Assembly (NCBI GenBank): GCA_937892865.1
Contig: CALBJG010000162.1
Coordinates: 1 to 31,446 of the forward strand
DNA length: 31,446 bases
Origin: an uncultured Clostridia bacterium
GTDB lineage: Bacteria > Bacillota > Clostridia > Oscillospirales > Oscillospiraceae
Reading direction: 5' to 3'
The translations under genes and the position numbers were made by a program. The notes under the pieces were generated by a model. The model was given only the letters and a program-made list of their open reading frames with translations, searched no databases and was not told the DNA's origin. Below, piece after piece: positions 7,232-15,756 of this stretch. Within the stretch, counting starts at the first letter, position 1, and the number at the start of each line of letters is the position of its first letter.

Positions 7232-8719
7232 TCACTTAAATAGTTTGTTGATTTCTGTAACGGTTCTTCTTGTAAAAATATCACCGCCTTCATGGCCGAT
7301 ATTGCCACTGGTGATATATGCGCTGTAATGACCGCCTTTTTCCGCCTTTTCTGTAGGCAGGTATCCCAAAGCGCCGCAGGAGAGTTGCATAATGAAGGTC
7401 TGATGGGCATAACTTCTGGCTTTCATGTAATTGCCGTAGTCCAAAAACAGTTCAAAGGGATTGGTAGCAAGGGCAATATCACCGATTCGCAGAATATGTA
7501 CTTCTGTCGGAACAACTTCCTGGGTCTGCTGCTGGCGGTAACGGTTGATCGTGCCGGCGTGAACATACATAGCGGCGTTGTCTACAAAATTGAAAACTTC
7601 CTTGTTTTTGTTTTTGTCAACATAGTATTCAATTTCCCTGACAGCATGATTATACTCCGAAATGGTCGCTTTGCGCAAGGGTAAATCCATAATCATTACT
7701 TTATGGGCAAAAGGAATATCGGATTTGATCTCTGTCAGTTCTTCATAAACAGCGATGATCTCATTGGCAACGCGTTTACCGGCTAACCGGCAGCCGGACA
7801 AATCGAACATAGAGGGATCAGCCACCCGGTCTAAATGGTTCGGTCTGCTGATATGGGGGTCTTTTACCGGTTCTTCCGGATCTACCCAGCGAACCAGATC
7901 CCGGGGACATTGGTCACCGCCTGCGCCACACAGCGCCAGCAGATAAATATGCTCGCCAAACTTTTCCCGAAGCAGAGCTTTTGCTTTGCCCCAGTAGTCA
8001 GAGGAAATAAAGTTTCGGTGTTCCAGAATTTGAGAGGGGCAGGCAATATTTGCCACAATGCCGGTAAGGGCTTTGTTTTCGTCAAACATATACATCAGTT
8101 CGATACCGGAATCGTTACCGCCTTCCAGCGCAGTGAAGGTTGCAGTGTTGGTATCGCCCCACATCTGGGCAGAACCGTCGTTAAAGCATACCCGGCGGCA
8201 GAAACCGATGGGGGCTCTGCCAAAGGCATTGGCATACATGGCAGGCTTTCTGTTGTCCCAAGCCTCCTTGGCCACTCGGCTGATCCGGTCAGAGAGCATC
8301 TCAAAAGCCTCAACGGGGGTTTGTACTGTTTCATCGATCTTAACGATGGATGTATACTTTTTGCCTTCCGGTAAAAACTCATTTAGAATAGCAACAGAAG
8401 GTGTCGGCGCATTATTGCTTGTTCCGTACTTCAGCGCAGTATGGGTGTGGGTTGCGCCTATAATGATCTTTTCCGGCGCAACTTCTGTGCAAAGTTTTGC
8501 GAAGCGGGAACGCACTTCTTCCAACAGGGCACCGGTAACACCTGTTAAATCACAAGAGATGATGATCGCCTGATCAGAACCGGAATCGATTGCCATTGCA
8601 GTAGCGGTGATTTCGGATTCCACATATTCGCTGATACGCTCGTATAACTGTCCGGGTAAAGATACCCGTTTATCGGGAACAAGACTGACCTCTGCCCAAC
8701 CGATATGAAGATGATTCAT
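7232..8719 (-). CDS. Neutral-ceramidase-fold protein, probably not a ceramidase
   Basis: The 495-residue product matches the neutral/alkaline non-lysosomal ceramidase N-terminal domain. It has HIGWAEVSLVP at the start, the GATHTHTALKYG motif (H91 and H93, where true ceramidases bind zinc) and LLALCGAGGDQCPRD near 260-274. The second zinc histidine of ceramidases appears to be replaced, since the aligned segment reads IACPSQ (226-230). No signal peptide is seen, so it is cytoplasmic, which also argues against hydrolysis of external ceramide. It is first in the cassette, with a perfect AAGGAGG binding site, and its end overlaps the ribosome binding region of the TIM-like gene. Proteins of this kind accompany sugar catabolic genes in gut bacteria, and their reaction is not known to me. 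Confidence 0.75.
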   Translation of the reverse strand: MNHLHIGWAEVSLVPDKRVSLPGQLYERISEYVESEITATAMAIDSGSDQAIIISCDLTGVTGALLEEVRSRFAKLCTEVAPEKIIIGATHTHTALKYGTSNNAPTPSVAILNEFLPEGKKYTSIVKIDETVQTPVEAFEMLSDRISRVAKEAWDNRKPAMYANAFGRAPIGFCRRVCFNDGSAQMWGDTNTATFTALEGGNDSGIELMYMFDENKALTGIVANIACPSQILEHRNFISSDYWGKAKALLREKFGEHIYLLALCGAGGDQCPRDLVRWVDPEEPVKDPHISRPNHLDRVADPSMFDLSGCRLAGKRVANEIIAVYEELTEIKSDIPFAHKVMIMDLPLRKATISEYNHAVREIEYYVDKNKNKEVFNFVDNAAMYVHAGTINRYRQQQTQEVVPTEVHILRIGDIALATNPFELFLDYGNYMKARSYAHQTFIMQLSCGALGYLPTEKAEKGGHYSAYITSGNIGHEGGDIFTRRTVTEINKLFK

Positions 8720-8754
8720 AGTATGTCCTCCTTGATATATTTTCTCTTTGGTTT

Positions 8755-8783
8755 ATTATAGAAAATTACAAAAATGAAATCAA
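8755..8783 (-). promoter_or_regulatory. Promoter of the sugar cassette
   Basis: On the minus strand TTGATT (8783 to 8778), a 17-base spacer and a perfect TATAAT (8760 to 8755) precede the ceramidase-fold gene, giving a leader of about 30 bases. An 11-base direct repeat, AAAAATGAAAT, occurs at 8770-8780 inside the promoter and again at 8815-8825 upstream. It could mark a regulator's binding sites, though the region is A/T-rich. Confidence 0.7.
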
Positions 8784-8893
8784 TAGTTCCAAAGAATTTC
8801 GAAAAACTTTCGTAAAAAATGAAATGTAGAAAATTTTGCAAAATAGTTAACTGTTTTCGTGCAAAAAATCATCAAAAAATCATTGAGCGATAT

Positions 8894-8923
8894 TTGACAA
8901 AATATATTGGTATATGTTATACT
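8894..8923 (+). promoter_or_regulatory. Promoter of the pyrimidine operon
   Basis: A perfect TTGACA (8894-8899), an 18-base spacer and TATACT (8918-8923), with TG one base upstream of the -10 (extended -10). Tandem A-tracts lie just before the -35 and may act as an UP element. Transcription would start near 8930, leaving a leader of only about 25 bases. That is too short for the PyrR-dependent attenuators found before many Firmicute pyr operons. Confidence 0.8.
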
Positions 8924-8954
8924 AACTCAAGTAAAAATACGAGGAGGAGAAAAT

Positions 8955-10169
8955 ATGATGAGCGCAGTGAAGAAACTGAAGAGTGTTTGTTGCTGTGTTG
9001 ATGATTTTATTTCTTCCAATGCTCCTTTAACGGCGGAATTGCTGTCTTCCGACGTTTCTGAATATACTGTTTTTCCCGGCTTTTGTGATGTGCATGTGCA
9101 TTTCCGTGAGCCGGGTTTTTCTTATAAAGAGACTATTGCTACGGGATCTGAAGCATCTGCCAGAGGCGGTTATACTGCGGTCTGCACGATGCCGAATCTG
9201 AACCCCGTACCTGATAGCAGAGAGCATTTGGATGAACAGTTGAAACTGATTGGGAACGATGCCTGCATTCATGTATATCCCTATGGCGCAATTACTGTCG
9301 GCGAAAAAGGGGAGAACCTTGCTGACCTTAGCGATATGGCACCGGACGTGATCGGTTTTTCCGATGACGGAAAAGGCGTGCAGGATGATGATATGATGCG
9401 CACTGCGATGTTGCAGGCAAAAGCACTGGGGAAGATGATCGTTGCCCACTGCGAAGTGAACAGCCTGCTCCGTGGCGGCTATATCCACGATGGTGAATAT
9501 GCCAAAAATCACGGACACAAAGGTATCTGTAGTGCCAGTGAGTATGAACAGATCGCAAGAGATTTGAAACTGGTGGAAGAAACCGGATGCGCCTACCATG
9601 TCTGCCACATTTCCACAAAGGAAAGTGTGGAGATCATTCGCCAGGCAAAAGCGAGAGGCGTAAATGTTACCTGCGAAACCGGTCCGCATTACCTTGTGAT
9701 GGACGATAGCGACCTTCAGGAAGAGGGGAGATTCAAAATGAATCCGCCGCTGCGCAGTGCCGAGGATAAAGAGGCGTTGATTCGTGGAATTCAGGATGGC
9801 ACTATTGATATGATCGCTACTGACCATGCGCCTCACAGCGCAGAAGAAAAGGCAAAAGGTTTGCAGGGAAGCGCTTTCGGTGTTGTAGGTATTGAAACGG
9901 CATTCCCGGTGCTGTATACCCATCTGGTGAAAAAAGGTATTATATCTTTGGAGAAACTGATCGAACTACTGGCGATCAATCCAAGAAAACGATTTAACAT
10001 CCCGTTAGGTAATGACTATACTGTGTGGGATTTAAGCAAAGAAATAACCGTTGATCCGGAACAGTTTTTGTCCAAAGGAAAGGCGACGCCTTTTGAGGGT
10101 TGGAAACTGCTGGGCGAATGTGTTATGACCGTTTGCGACGGAAATATAGTATACAAATGCTGTGAGTAA
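8955..10169 (+). CDS. pyrC: Dihydroorotase, class I
   Basis: Dihydroorotase closes N-carbamoyl-aspartate to dihydroorotate, the third step of UMP synthesis. The 404-residue protein belongs to the amidohydrolase superfamily. Metal site residues are visible: H47 and H49 in DVHVHFREPG, an aspartate in GFSDDGKGV (about 137), H165 in VAHCE, H218 in CHIS and the catalytic D290 in TDHAPHS. The length and FREPG motif fit the class I enzymes of Gram-positive bacteria. The frame is open to 8907, but that lies within the promoter. GGAGGAG directly before the ATG at 8955 decides the start (a second ATG follows at once). It is first in the operon and is followed 15 bases later by carB. Confidence 0.95.
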   Translation: MMSAVKKLKSVCCCVDDFISSNAPLTAELLSSDVSEYTVFPGFCDVHVHFREPGFSYKETIATGSEASARGGYTAVCTMPNLNPVPDSREHLDEQLKLIGNDACIHVYPYGAITVGEKGENLADLSDMAPDVIGFSDDGKGVQDDDMMRTAMLQAKALGKMIVAHCEVNSLLRGGYIHDGEYAKNHGHKGICSASEYEQIARDLKLVEETGCAYHVCHISTKESVEIIRQAKARGVNVTCETGPHYLVMDDSDLQEEGRFKMNPPLRSAEDKEALIRGIQDGTIDMIATDHAPHSAEEKAKGLQGSAFGVVGIETAFPVLYTHLVKKGIISLEKLIELLAINPRKRFNIPLGNDYTVWDLSKEITVDPEQFLSKGKATPFEGWKLLGECVMTVCDGNIVYKCCE

Positions 10170-10184
10170 CAGGAGGATATAGAA

Positions 10185-13100
10185 ATGGCAAAGAGAACGG
10201 ATATAAAGAAAATTTTGATCATCGGCTCCGGCCCTATCGTGATCGGCCAGGCTGCTGAGTTTGACTATGCCGGTACACAAGCATGTCTGGCATTAAAAGA
10301 AGAGGGATATGAGGTCGTCCTGTGTAACTCTAACCCCGCCACCATTATGACTGATACCACAATTGCCGACAAGGTTTATATGGAACCGTTGACTTTGGAG
10401 TATATCGCGAAGATCATTCGTTATGAGCGTCCTGATGCCATTGTTCCCGGCATCGGTGGTCAGACGGGTTTAAATCTTGCTATGCAGTTGGAGCAAAAAG
10501 GCGTTTTAAGAGAGTGCCGCGTGGAACTTCTCGGTACCAGTTCCAAGAGCATTGAACGGGCTGAAGACAGAGAACTGTTCAAAGAAATGTGTCAGTCTAT
10601 CGGCGAACCGGTTATTCCTTCTGAGATCACTTACTCCATTGAAGAAGCAAAAGAGGCGGCAGAGCGGATCGGTTATCCCGTTGTTTTGCGTCCTGCTTTT
10701 ACCCTTGGTGGTACCGGCGGTGGCTTTGCGTACAATGAAGAAGAACTGATCGAGATCGGTCTGAATGCCTTTAAACTTTCTCCCGTTCATCAAGTGCTGA
10801 TCGAGAAGAGCGTTAAGGGCTATAAAGAGATCGAGTTTGAAGTTATGCGTGACTCTGCCGACAATGCCATTACCATCTGTGGTATGGAAAACATCGATCC
10901 CGTTGGCGTCCATACCGGTGACAGCCTTGTTGTTGCTCCCATTATGACGTTGTCTGATGCAGATAAAAAGATGCTCAACGATTCTGCCATTAAGATCATT
11001 CGTGAACTGAAGATCGAAGGCGGCTGTAATGTACAGTACGCACTGAATCCCCATACCAGCGAATATTATCTGATCGAGGTCAACCCCCGTGTGTCCCGTT
11101 CATCTGCGCTGGCATCCAAGGCATCCGGCTACCCCATTGCCCGGGTGACCGCCAAGATTGCCGTGGGTATGGAACTGACCGATATTAAGATTGCAAATAC
11201 CAATGCCGCATTTGAGCCCCAACTTGACTATGTGATCGCAAAACTCCCCAGATTCCCCTTTGATAAGTTCACAACTGCATCCAATACCCTTGGCACGCAG
11301 ATGAAGGCTACCGGTGAAGTTATGGGTATCGGTTCTACTTTGGAGGAATGTTTGCTGAAGGGCATCCGTTCTTTGGAAGTTGGAGTCAATCATGTTTATC
11401 ATCATAAGTTTGATGATATGGCAGATGCTGAAATCTTGGAGTATATCCGCCAGTTCCGGGATGACAATATCTTCGCTATTGCAGAATTGCTTGCAAGAGG
11501 TATCACCGTAGAGCAAGTCCACGAGATCACCCAGATCACGCCGTTCTTCCTTGAGGCGATCAAACGGATCGTGGATATGGAAGAAACACTCAAGGCAAAT
11601 CCCCGGGATCTGGATATTTTGAAAGCCGCGAAAAAGATGGGCTTCAGCGATAAATATGTTGCCCGTATGTGGAAATGCACCGAACTGGATGTATACAACT
11701 TCCGCAAAGAGCATAATCTGTTCCCGGTGTTCCGTATGGTAGATACTTGCCATACCGGCGCATATATTCCTTACTTCTATTCTTCTTATACCGGTGAGAA
11801 TGCTTCTGTTCTTACCAATAAAAAGAAAATTATCGTTTTGGGCGCAGGCCCGATACGTATCGGTCAGGGCGTAGAATTTGACTACTCTACGGTCCACGCG
11901 GTTATGACTATCAAAAATGCCGGTTATGAGGCAATCATTATCAACAATAACCCGGAGACTGTCTCTACAGACTATACAACTGCCGATAAACTGTATTTTG
12001 AGCCGCTGACCACTGAGGATGTTATGAACATCATTGAGTTTGAAAAACCGGAGGGCGTTATCGCTTCTCTGGGTGGACAGACTGCTATCAATTTGGCACA
12101 GCCTCTGTTTGACCGTGGTGTGAAGATCATCGGTACAGATTGCGCGGCTATCGACAGAGCAGAGGACCGGAATGCATTTGAAAATCTGCTGAACGAATTG
12201 AATATTCCTCGTGCCAAGGGCAGAGCGGTCACCAAATTGGAAGACGGTATCGCTGCTGCAGCAGAGATTGGTTATCCCGTTTTGGTGCGTCCCAGTTTTG
12301 TTTTGGGCGGTCGCGCTATGCAGATCGTCGCTAACGAAAAGCAGTTGCGTCATTACCTGCGTACCGCCGTTGAGATCGACGAAGACAAGCCTGTTCTGGT
12401 CGATAAGTATATCCAGGGCAAGGAAGTGGAGGTTGACGCTATTTGCGACGGCACCAATGTTTTTGTACCCGGCATTATGGAATTGGTTGAACGCACCGGC
12501 GTTCACTCCGGCGACTCTATGAGCGTGTATCCTACCTACAGCATTTCCAATAAAGTTAAGGGTACGATTTTGCAGTATGCAAAGAAGTTGGGCCTGGGTA
12601 TCGGTATTGTAGGTCTTTACAATATCCAGTTCATCGTTGACCAGGATGACAATGTGTATATCATCGAGGTCAACCCCCGTTCTTCCCGTACAGTGCCGTT
12701 CCTTTCCAAGGCGACCGGCTACTCTTTGGCAGATATTGCCACCGAGGTTATCTTGGGCAAGAGCCTGAAAGAATTGGGCTTGTTTGACATCTATCCCGAT
12801 GAGAAAAAACGCTGGTATGTAAAGGCTCCTGTGTTCTCCTTCAATAAACTCCGCGGCCTGGATGCTTACCTGAGCCCCGAGATGAAATCCACCGGTGAAG
12901 CCATTGGTTACGATGATAAACTGAACCGCGCGCTGTATAAGGCATTGCAGGCAGCAGGCATGCACCTGCAGAATTACGGCACTGTCTTTGCTACCATCGC
13001 CGATAAGGATAAGGAAGAAGCGTTGCCGCTGATTCGTCGGTTCTATAATCTGGGCTTTAACATTCAGGCAACCTCCGGTACTGCCCAGTTCCTTAAGAGC

Positions 13101-13358
13101 AACGGTATCCGTACCCATGTTCTGAATAAGATCAGTTCCGGCAGTGATGAGATCCCCGAGGCATTGCGTCAGGGCCACATCGCTTATGTGTTGAACACCA
13201 AAGACCCCGGCGATGACGGTTCCGCCAATGACGGTCACCACATCCGTCAGATCGCAACAGAGAATAATGTTACGATCTTTACCTCTTTGGATACTGTGGG
13301 TGTCTTGCTGGATGTTTTGGAAGAGGTCACTTTGACGATTTCCACGATTGACGCGTAA
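10185..13358 (+). CDS. carB: Carbamoyl-phosphate synthase, large subunit
   Basis: CarB makes carbamoyl phosphate from bicarbonate, two ATP and ammonia, which the small subunit CarA normally releases from glutamine. The 1057-residue protein is full length and has the duplicated structure of the family. Each half opens with a nucleotide-fold segment (ILIIGSGPIVIGQ at about 10, IVLGAGPIRIGQ at about 550) and contains an ATP-grasp domain (VGVHTGDS, TGVHSGDS). After the second half comes an MGS-like allosteric domain from about residue 930. CAGGAGG precedes the ATG. No carA is adjacent on either side, which is unusual, so the glutaminase subunit must be encoded elsewhere if the enzyme uses glutamine. 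A hairpin (13371-13394) follows the gene. Confidence 0.97.
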   Translation: MAKRTDIKKILIIGSGPIVIGQAAEFDYAGTQACLALKEEGYEVVLCNSNPATIMTDTTIADKVYMEPLTLEYIAKIIRYERPDAIVPGIGGQTGLNLAMQLEQKGVLRECRVELLGTSSKSIERAEDRELFKEMCQSIGEPVIPSEITYSIEEAKEAAERIGYPVVLRPAFTLGGTGGGFAYNEEELIEIGLNAFKLSPVHQVLIEKSVKGYKEIEFEVMRDSADNAITICGMENIDPVGVHTGDSLVVAPIMTLSDADKKMLNDSAIKIIRELKIEGGCNVQYALNPHTSEYYLIEVNPRVSRSSALASKASGYPIARVTAKIAVGMELTDIKIANTNAAFEPQLDYVIAKLPRFPFDKFTTASNTLGTQMKATGEVMGIGSTLEECLLKGIRSLEVGVNHVYHHKFDDMADAEILEYIRQFRDDNIFAIAELLARGITVEQVHEITQITPFFLEAIKRIVDMEETLKANPRDLDILKAAKKMGFSDKYVARMWKCTELDVYNFRKEHNLFPVFRMVDTCHTGAYIPYFYSSYTGENASVLTNKKKIIVLGAGPIRIGQGVEFDYSTVHAVMTIKNAGYEAIIINNNPETVSTDYTTADKLYFEPLTTEDVMNIIEFEKPEGVIASLGGQTAINLAQPLFDRGVKIIGTDCAAIDRAEDRNAFENLLNELNIPRAKGRAVTKLEDGIAAAAEIGYPVLVRPSFVLGGRAMQIVANEKQLRHYLRTAVEIDEDKPVLVDKYIQGKEVEVDAICDGTNVFVPGIMELVERTGVHSGDSMSVYPTYSISNKVKGTILQYAKKLGLGIGIVGLYNIQFIVDQDDNVYIIEVNPRSSRTVPFLSKATGYSLADIATEVILGKSLKELGLFDIYPDEKKRWYVKAPVFSFNKLRGLDAYLSPEMKSTGEAIGYDDKLNRALYKALQAAGMHLQNYGTVFATIADKDKEEALPLIRRFYNLGFNIQATSGTAQFLKSNGIRTHVLNKISSGSDEIPEALRQGHIAYVLNTKDPGDDGSANDGHHIRQIATENNVTIFTSLDTVGVLLDVLEEVTLTISTIDA

Positions 13359-13370
13359 TTGAGTTGATAA

Positions 13371-13394
13371 GTGGCGGGGGCATGCTCCCGCCAC
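13371..13394 (+). other. GC-rich intergenic hairpin between carB and pyrK
   Basis: A 10-bp stem (13371-13380 with 13385-13394, one G-T pair) closes on a four-base CATG loop. It is followed by the pyrK ribosome binding site and not by a T-run, so it is unlikely to end transcription fully. It may stabilise the upstream mRNA or mark a processing point. Confidence 0.6.
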
Positions 13395-13410
13395 AACACA
13401 AGGAGAAACA

Positions 13411-14145
13411 ATGAAGCAGAGTTATTTTGAGATCCTCTATAACACCCCATTAACAGAAAATGTGTTTAAAATGGTGCTTAAAGGGGATATTTCCCAAATT
13501 ACTGCCCCCGGTCAGTTTGTGAATATCAAACTGGATGGGTTGTATCTGCGTCGTCCCATTTCTGTGTGCGACGTGGATGGAGATAGTTTGACGATTATTT
13601 ATAAGGTCGTTGGTAAGGGTACGAAACAGATGTCCCAAATGCAGGAAGGAAAACTGGATGTACTTACCGGCTTGGGCAACGGCTATGATTTGTCTGCAGC
13701 AGGGGATAAGCCTGTATTGCTGGGTGGTGGCGTTGGCGTACCACCTATGTATTTGCTGGCAAAGAAACTGATTGCCCAAGGTAAGCAGGTTAAAGTTATT
13801 TTGGGCTTCAATACCAAAAACGAAGTGTTTTATGAAGAAGAATTCAAGGCTTTGGGCGCAGATGTTACCGTTACCACTGTTGATGGTTCTTACGGCTTGA
13901 AAGGTTTCGTAACCGATGCCCTGAAAGACCTTGAATATACCTTCTTTTACACCTGTGGTCCCGAGCCGATGTTGAAGGCCGTTTATAAAGCATCTACAAC
14001 CTCCGGACAGATGAGTTTTGAAAAACGAATGGGTTGCGGTTTCGGCGCTTGTATGGGTTGTTCCTGCAAGACCATTACCGGCTATAAACGGATTTGTAAG
14101 GAAGGTCCGGTTATGCGGAAGGAGGAGATCCTGTGGGAAAACTAA
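13411..14145 (+). CDS. pyrK: Dihydroorotate dehydrogenase, electron transfer subunit
   Basis: PyrK passes electrons from the FMN of PyrD to NAD through FAD and a 2Fe-2S cluster, forming the PyrD2-PyrK2 class 1B enzyme. The 244-residue protein shows a ferredoxin-reductase-like FAD domain (YLRRPIS at about 45-51), an NAD domain (LLGGGVGVPPMY at 103-114, YTCGPEPML at 180-188) and a C-terminal cluster site with C209, C214, C217 and C229. AAGGAG precedes the ATG. Its end overlaps the pyrD start by 13 bases, as expected for subunits made together. Confidence 0.96.
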   Translation: MKQSYFEILYNTPLTENVFKMVLKGDISQITAPGQFVNIKLDGLYLRRPISVCDVDGDSLTIIYKVVGKGTKQMSQMQEGKLDVLTGLGNGYDLSAAGDKPVLLGGGVGVPPMYLLAKKLIAQGKQVKVILGFNTKNEVFYEEEFKALGADVTVTTVDGSYGLKGFVTDALKDLEYTFFYTCGPEPMLKAVYKASTTSGQMSFEKRMGCGFGACMGCSCKTITGYKRICKEGPVMRKEEILWEN

Positions 14146-15044
14146 GTGTAAACTTATGCGGAATTGAGTTGGATAACCCGGTGATTCCCGCCTCCGGTAC
14201 ATTTGGCTATGGCTATGAATATGCCGAACTTTATGATATCAACTGCCTTGGTACATTCTCTTTTAAGGGAACAACAAAAGATCCCCGTTTTGGCAATCCT
14301 ACACCCAGAATCGCAGAGTGCAGCAGTGGTATGATCAACGCTGTAGGTCTGCAGAATCCCGGTGTTGAGAAGGTAGTTTCTGAAGAACTGCCGAAACTGA
14401 AAAAGTGCTTTCATAAGCCGGTTATGGCAAATGTCAGCGGCTTTTCTGTAGAAGACTATGCCTATACTTGTGAGAAACTGGATAAAGAAGAACAGGTTGG
14501 CTGGTTGGAAGTCAATGTCAGTTGCCCCAATGTTCACGGCGGTGGTATGAGTTTCGGCACAGACCCGAAAGCAGCGGCTGAAGTAACAGCGGCAGTAAAA
14601 AAGGTTACCACAAAACCGGTGATCGTGAAACTGAGTCCCAATGTTACAGACATCGTTTCTATTGCAAAGGCTTGTGAGGATGCCGGCGCAGACGGCATCA
14701 GCCTGATCAATACTATGCTTGGTATGCGCATTGACCTTCGTTCCCGCAAACCAATTATTGCCAATAAAATGGGCGGCTTCTCCGGTAGTGCGATTTTCCC
14801 GGTGGCGGTTCGTATGGTCTATCAGGTTGCCAATGCCGTCAAAATTCCGGTTGTGGGAATGGGCGGCGTCAGCAGCGCAGAAGATGTGATCGAGATGATG
14901 CTTGCCGGCGCAACGGCTGTGGAAGTTGGCGCAGCAAACCTGGTAGATCCTTTTATCTGCCGGGATATCATTGCAGATCTTCCCCGGGTTATGGATGAAT
15001 ATAAAATTGATACATTATCAGAGATTATTGGAGGCGTAAAATAA
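14133..15044 (+). CDS. pyrD: Dihydroorotate dehydrogenase, catalytic subunit, class 1B
   Basis: This cytoplasmic FMN enzyme oxidises dihydroorotate to orotate and hands electrons to PyrK. The 303-residue TIM barrel has K45 in FKGTT, the NPTPRI segment, VNVSCPNVHGGG with the catalytic base C131 (cysteine is the class 1 residue; class 2 has serine), and IANKMGGFSGSAIFPVAVRM-type FMN contacts. It starts with GTG, supported by AAGGAGGAG a few bases upstream inside pyrK. The pyrF ATG shares one base with its stop codon. Confidence 0.96.
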   Translation: MGKLSVNLCGIELDNPVIPASGTFGYGYEYAELYDINCLGTFSFKGTTKDPRFGNPTPRIAECSSGMINAVGLQNPGVEKVVSEELPKLKKCFHKPVMANVSGFSVEDYAYTCEKLDKEEQVGWLEVNVSCPNVHGGGMSFGTDPKAAAEVTAAVKKVTTKPVIVKLSPNVTDIVSIAKACEDAGADGISLINTMLGMRIDLRSRKPIIANKMGGFSGSAIFPVAVRMVYQVANAVKIPVVGMGGVSSAEDVIEMMLAGATAVEVGAANLVDPFICRDIIADLPRVMDEYKIDTLSEIIGGVK

Positions 15045-15742
15045 TGGGTAAAGACGTAATCGTAGCCTGCGATTTCGCCAGCGCAGAACAGACATTTGCT
15101 TTTTTGGATAAGTTTACCGGCAGGAAGCCCTTTGTGAAGATCGGTATGGAACTCTACTATGCCGAAGGTCCTGCAATCGTGAAAGAGATCAAGGCGAGAG
15201 GTCACAAGATTTTCCTTGATCTGAAACTTCACGATATTCCCAATACCGTCAAAAAGGCTATGGCAGTTCTCAGTCGTTTGGATGTGGATATTACCAATCT
15301 TCATGCTGCCGGAACAAAGAACATGATGCGCGCAGCGCTGGAAGGATTGACCCGTGAAGACGGCAGCCGTCCTTTGCTTATTGCTGTTACCCAGTTGACT
15401 TCCACTGACCAGCAGAGTATGGAAGAAGACATCCTGATCAAAGAGCCTATCGATAAAGTAGTTATGCACTATGCCAAGTGCGCTGAAGAAGCAGGTTTGG
15501 ACGGCATCGTGTGTTCTCCTTTGGAAGCAGGTAAAGTTCATGACACTTGCGGCAAGCAGTTTTTGACCATCACTCCCGGTGTTCGTTTTGCCGATGGCGA
15601 TGTGGGCGACCAAAAGCGTGTCATGACCCCTGCCCAGGCAAAGCAGATCGGCTCTGACTATATCGTTGTTGGTAGACCCATTACCGCGGCTGCTGACCCT
15701 GTGGCTGCCTATGAGCGTTGTGTTGCAGAGTTTTGCGACTAA
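15044..15742 (+). CDS. pyrF: Orotidine 5'-phosphate decarboxylase
   Basis: PyrF removes carbon dioxide from OMP to give UMP, the last step of the pathway. The 232-residue TIM barrel carries the DxKxxD catalytic array in FLDLKLHDIPNTV (D59, K61, D64), an N-terminal VACDFAS strand and a C-terminal phosphate loop, TPGVRF followed by IVVGRPITAA. GGAGG stands before the ATG. It overlaps the pyrD stop by one base. Confidence 0.96.
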   Translation: MGKDVIVACDFASAEQTFAFLDKFTGRKPFVKIGMELYYAEGPAIVKEIKARGHKIFLDLKLHDIPNTVKKAMAVLSRLDVDITNLHAAGTKNMMRAALEGLTREDGSRPLLIAVTQLTSTDQQSMEEDILIKEPIDKVVMHYAKCAEEAGLDGIVCSPLEAGKVHDTCGKQFLTITPGVRFADGDVGDQKRVMTPAQAKQIGSDYIVVGRPITAAADPVAAYERCVAEFCD

Positions 15743-15756
15743 GAGAGGTGTCTTTG

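Larger units (their letters stand above)
8720..8954. other. Divergent intergenic region between the sugar cassette and the pyr operon
   Basis: This 235-base A/T-rich region holds the minus-strand cassette promoter (8755-8783) and the plus-strand pyrC promoter (8894-8923). Between them are two tandem copies of CAAAAAATCAT (8862-8872 and 8873-8883) and two copies of TTTCG six bases apart (8797-8812). I see no riboswitch, PyrR-type attenuator or small gene here. Confidence 0.6.

Noticed and set aside
8755..8825. A CcpA (cre) operator for catabolite control of the sugar cassette
   Set aside because: I looked for a cre-like palindrome around the promoter and found none with the required central CG and flanking bases.
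11100..13394. A 764-codon open frame on the minus strand opposite carB
   Set aside because: It is the mirror of a highly conserved, certain gene (carB). It has no ribosome binding site of note and its translation shows no recognisable domain. Long antisense frames arise here from the codon bias of the plus-strand gene. The same applies to minus-strand frames opposite pyrC, purF/purM and purL.
15741..15750. AGAGAGG before the PHP gene resembles part of a PyrR binding loop
   Set aside because: There is no stem structure around it, it lies inside the operon and it is simply a good ribosome binding site.
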